Shown here: positions 60,640 through 64,000 of the stretch, piece by piece
Position numbering within the stretch: the stretch's first letter is position 1
Layout of the letters: every line of letters begins with the position of its first letter
From: Torreya grandis
Taxonomy: Eukaryota > Streptophyta > Pinopsida > Cupressales > Taxaceae
Reading direction: 5' to 3'
Assembly (NCBI GenBank): GCA_037957365.1
Contig: JARHVA010002004.1
Location: 1,030,001 to 1,094,000 of the forward strand
Length of the DNA stretch: 64,000 nt
Notes under the pieces: generated by a model
The model's input: the letters and a program-made list of their open reading frames with translations, nothing else
What the model was told of the DNA's origin: nothing
Database searches by the model: none
Position numbers and translations under genes: made by a program

Positions 60640-61950
60640 AAAAATATATAGCCTATAATCTTCCATATTTTAACTCAACTCCTCCATGAACTTTTGCATC
60701 CATACCATCTCCTTGCTTGCTTCTATAGCTGCAACATATTATTCCTTTGTAGTTGATAAATGAACTAGTTCTGTATTTTTGAAATCTAACTATTATGTCA
60801 CCAATAGAGAATATATAACCTATGATGCTCCTCCTACCATCTAAATCTATGACCATTTTAAGCATCAACATATCCTTGTAGGTTAATAAATGACCCTTTA
60901 TATCATAAATGTCTATTACTGGTCCCTCTCAAGTACCTAAGAATCTACCTGAATGTATCCCAATGCTCCTTTGTTATATTATTCATAAACCCACTGACAA
61001 CACACATTGAATTCATAATGTCTTATCTCGTTCACACCATGACATACATTAAACTTCCAAATACTAAATCATAGGAAAATTTGGACATGTAATTGATTTA
61101 TTTTTGCACTTTAGGACTCTATTCTATCTTTAATTTAAACTACACTCCCAAATGTGCACACACTAGTTTTACATCTTGCATATTGAACATGACTAATAAA
61201 TTTTTGATGTATTCTTATTGAGATAATGTCAATTTTCTATTTTTCCTGTCTCTTGTTATTCTCATACCAAGGATTTCTTTTATAGCACCCAATACCTTCA
61301 TAGCGATTGAATTTTCTAGTTTTATTTTAATATCATGTATTATAGACCCTACAACAATCATGTCATATACATACAATACAAATATAATATATATTCCATT
61401 ATCTAATCTCCTAAAATAGACATAGTGATCAAAATTACCTCTAGTATAACCTTGTTATGTCATAAATATGTCAAATTTCAAATACCATTGCCTTGGATCT
61501 TCTTTCAGGCCATATAAACTCTTCTTCAACTTTCACACCATTTTATCCTTACTATTGACTTCGTATTCCTATCACTGCTCCATATATATTTCCACTTCTA
61601 AGTCATCACGAAGGAAAATAGTCTTCACATCTAACTATTCAAGGTGTAAATCTTATACCATTACCAAAATTAAAACAGTTCTTATGGAAGTCATTTTAAC
61701 ACGTGGAGAAAATATTTCATCAAAATATACACCTTTTATTTATAAAAACCCCTTTAAAACAAGTAATGCCTTGTACCTCCTTTTACCTATATCTTCTTTC
61801 TTGAACCTATAAACCCATTTATTTTATAATGTTTGTTTACCTGCATGCAATTGAACTAAATCCCATGTTTGGTTATGTACCAAAGAGTCCATATTATTTT
61901 TCATGCCTTGCTCTCACTTATTTATGTTTTATACATGCATTGCTTCTTCA
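60640..61950 (-). pseudogene. Copia B4 reverse transcriptase and RNase H relic
   Basis: 60,653-60,871 is the best RNase H piece of the window: VIDLDGRRSIIGYIFSIGD, matching the D.DGRKSTTGY.F..GG block of copia RNase H. Near 61,330-61,380 the palm reads YVYDMIVVGS, with the first Asp of YVDD changed to Tyr, followed by KEILGMRITR. The copy cannot be active. Confidence 0.82.
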
Positions 61951-63500
61951 TTGGTTTCTATCTCACCAGCATCAATCAATAATAAATAAAAAAATTAAAG
62001 GAGAGTAATGTTCAGGGAGTCTACTTACTCTGCTAGATCTTCTAACTACAATTTAATGAGTTTGAGTTACTTTTTATTATTATAGTTTTTACACGTATAA
62101 TATTTGATCACTTTTGGAATTTTATTTTTAGTGATTTCATCAAGTACAACTTATTCCATATATGGATTTTCTTGTTTCTTTCACTTTAACTAATCTATGC
62201 ATATAAAATTCTCATTAAAGATCACATCTCTACTCCAAAAAAAATTTTAATTTTCAAAATCCCACAGATAGTAATAAAAATCATTAAATCCATGTTCAAT
62301 AAAAGACATTTATTAGATTTTACTTCAAGCTTACTTCTATTTACTTTATCAATATGGAAAAATGATTCACAACTGAAAGTCTTTAAAAATGAATAGTCTA
62401 CCTTTATACCTTTTTGTGCTTCCCTTATAATACCACCATCCAAAGGAATTAAAAGCCTTCTATTTATTAAGTAAAAAAATATATCAATAGCATCTACCAA
62501 AAACTATAAGATTAACCTAAAATGCAATATCATGCTCCTTGTACAATCCATGATTGTAATATTCATCCATTAGGACACATCATTTTGTTGTGCTATTTTA
62601 AAAACCATCTTCTGTCTATGAATCCAAAGGGGTGATGCATAATTATCCAATTCCTTGTTGTAATATTCACCTCCATTATCTGATCTAACATAATTCAAAT
62701 TATTTCATTTCTCATTCTCAACCAAATCTTTCCAATGCATAAAAGTATTCAAAACATCATAATTTTTTCATATGCAATAAACCCATGTTTTTCTAGTTGC
62801 ATCATTAATAAAACTCACATAATAAAAGGAAGCATAAAAGGATTATACCTAAACTAATACCCATACATCTGAGTGCACAAGATCTAACCTTTCATCCTTC
62901 TTTGTCTTCCCAACTCTGAGAAATTTGACTCTGATCTATTTTCCATACACACAGTGCTCACAAAAATCCAAATCCATCTTCTTTAAATCTAGAAACAAAT
63001 TCTTTGAGTAGAGAACTTGCATCCCCTTGTAACTCATGTGCCCAAGTATACGGTCCCTTAATTTTATATCCTCTTTTGTATGAGGTAAATCAAGGGAAGA
63101 GTCAACATTACCTATATATATATATATTTAATGTTTCTACCTTTTCTCCTTTTGATATTACCAATTATCTTTTAGTGACCTTCCATGAATTTTTTGAAAA
63201 TGTAAGTATGCAACCTTCACTTCCCAACTGCCTTGCTAAAATTAGATTTATTCTCAATTAAAAAACATGCCTCACATTTTTTAGCAACCATTTATTTATA
63301 TTTTATAATTTTATACTTTTCTTACCCTTTCAAATAATTTTACAAGGTTCACCATCATTGAAATAACCTTGTCCAAAATAACCTTGAACATAGTCTTGAA
63401 AATATTTCCTAAAGGGTGTAGAATGAAACGAAGCCCCTGAATCGAACTTCCAAAAATCATTAATATTATATAATGAAAGGATTAAAATATCTTGAAATAT
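61951..63500 (-). pseudogene. Copia B4 integrase and protease relic
   Basis: 62,222-62,500 reads FYLINRRLLIPLDGG, KVDYSFLKTFSCESFFHID and NRSKLEVKSNKC, the C-terminal part of the copia integrase core. The GAG-pre-integrase part is at 62,900-63,060 and the protease area at 63,380-63,480. Frames shift between blocks. Confidence 0.8.
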
Positions 63501-63519
63501 ATAAACTTCTACATTTACT

Positions 63520-64000
63520 TCATAATTTTTATCTTGTTGTCCTTCTTGTTATCCTTTTCAAAACTAATAATCTTTATTTAGGTGTTGTTTCTTCCCTCAA
63601 ATCTAGCACACCAACATTCTTCTACATTTGGATCTTCCCTTGTTATACTTACCATGATTCTCTAGGCTATTTTATTTATCATTTTGACCTTTCTTATTCT
63701 ACATAGTCAAAACATTACCTAATGTCTCACCTATGCTTTTTCATCACATTTTCTCATTAAGAATAACACCAATAACATCATCAAACATTAAAGTTTTTAA
63801 ATCAGATATAAAATTATGCATAACCATGACTAAGACATTGTATCTTTTAATCAATGAGCATATAATCAAAATATCCCTAACTCATCATCAATGTTAACTT
63901 GTACAGATATTAAATAATTTATGACCATGTTAAATTCATTTAAATGTTCAACAAAATACCCACCTTTTGACATCTCCATATTAAATTAATGCTTTATAAG
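63520..64000 (-). pseudogene. Copia B4 gag relic, partial
   Basis: Aligns to 9,290-9,760 and 39,300-39,770. Knuckle remnant near 63,550-63,620, UBN2 gag region from 63,740 to the edge. Continues beyond the window. Confidence 0.7.

Larger units (their letters stand above)
59850..64000 (-). mobile_element. Ty1/copia element B4, cut by the window edge
   Basis: 3' LTR 59,850-60,324 (TGTTAGG..ATCAAATA, PPT complement ATCTCCCACTTGGAG), then RNase H, reverse transcriptase, integrase, protease and gag up to the window end. The 5' LTR lies beyond 64,000. The left flank GTAAG is the same site as in B1 and B3. Confidence 0.88.

Overview
The window looks like nuclear DNA of a seed plant, most likely a gymnosperm. 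It is very AT-rich and almost entirely made of old, decayed LTR retrotransposons. The only host-type gene is an intron-containing cytochrome P450 of the A-type (CYP71 clan) whose wording resembles gymnosperm CYP750/CYP736-like proteins. I found no intact protein-coding gene, no rRNA or tRNA gene and no CRISPR array. The gymnosperm assignment is inference.

The dominant structure is a composite repeat unit present about three and a half times in the same orientation. Its order is (A) a Ty3/gypsy integrase end on +, then a conserved spacer, an antisense plant-mobile-domain (PMD) pseudogene, and an LTR-like stretch with a TATA box; (B) a Ty1/copia element on - that interrupts A at one fixed site (target duplication GTAAG); (C) a stretch with a palindrome, a short + strand relic and a PIF/Harbinger-type transposase relic on -, leading back into A. 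Unit 1 is about 1-22,600. Unit 2 is about 22,600-45,700 (A2, B2 truncated, C2). Unit 3 starts near 45,700 (A3, B3, C3), followed by a partial tandem copy (A4, B4) that runs off the right edge. Because every B copy with a visible edge sits at the same site, the copia insertion preceded the duplications.

Unit 1 alone carries a ~6.3-kb segment (about 15,180-21,460) with a ~387-bp tandem repeat, the P450 pseudogene and its duplicated upstream region, a 295-bp tandem duplication that looks identical by eye, and microsatellites. Unit 2 alone carries a nested 10.6-kb Ty3/gypsy element (D, 25,306-35,948) with both LTRs, a CTAAC target duplication, PBS, PPT, a gag with in-frame stops and an integrase-tail relic. 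Protease, reverse transcriptase, RNase H and the integrase core are not recognisable in D, so it is a Tat/Ogre-like non-autonomous derivative.

History inferred from nesting: element A with its antisense PMD gene; copia B inserted into A; the composite was duplicated; D then inserted into A2; deletions trimmed B1, B2 and C2; a 6.5-kb segment was duplicated again to give A4/B4. Domain calls rest on recognised motifs read by eye, without database searches. Domain boundaries are approximate; LTR and target-site boundaries were counted base by base.
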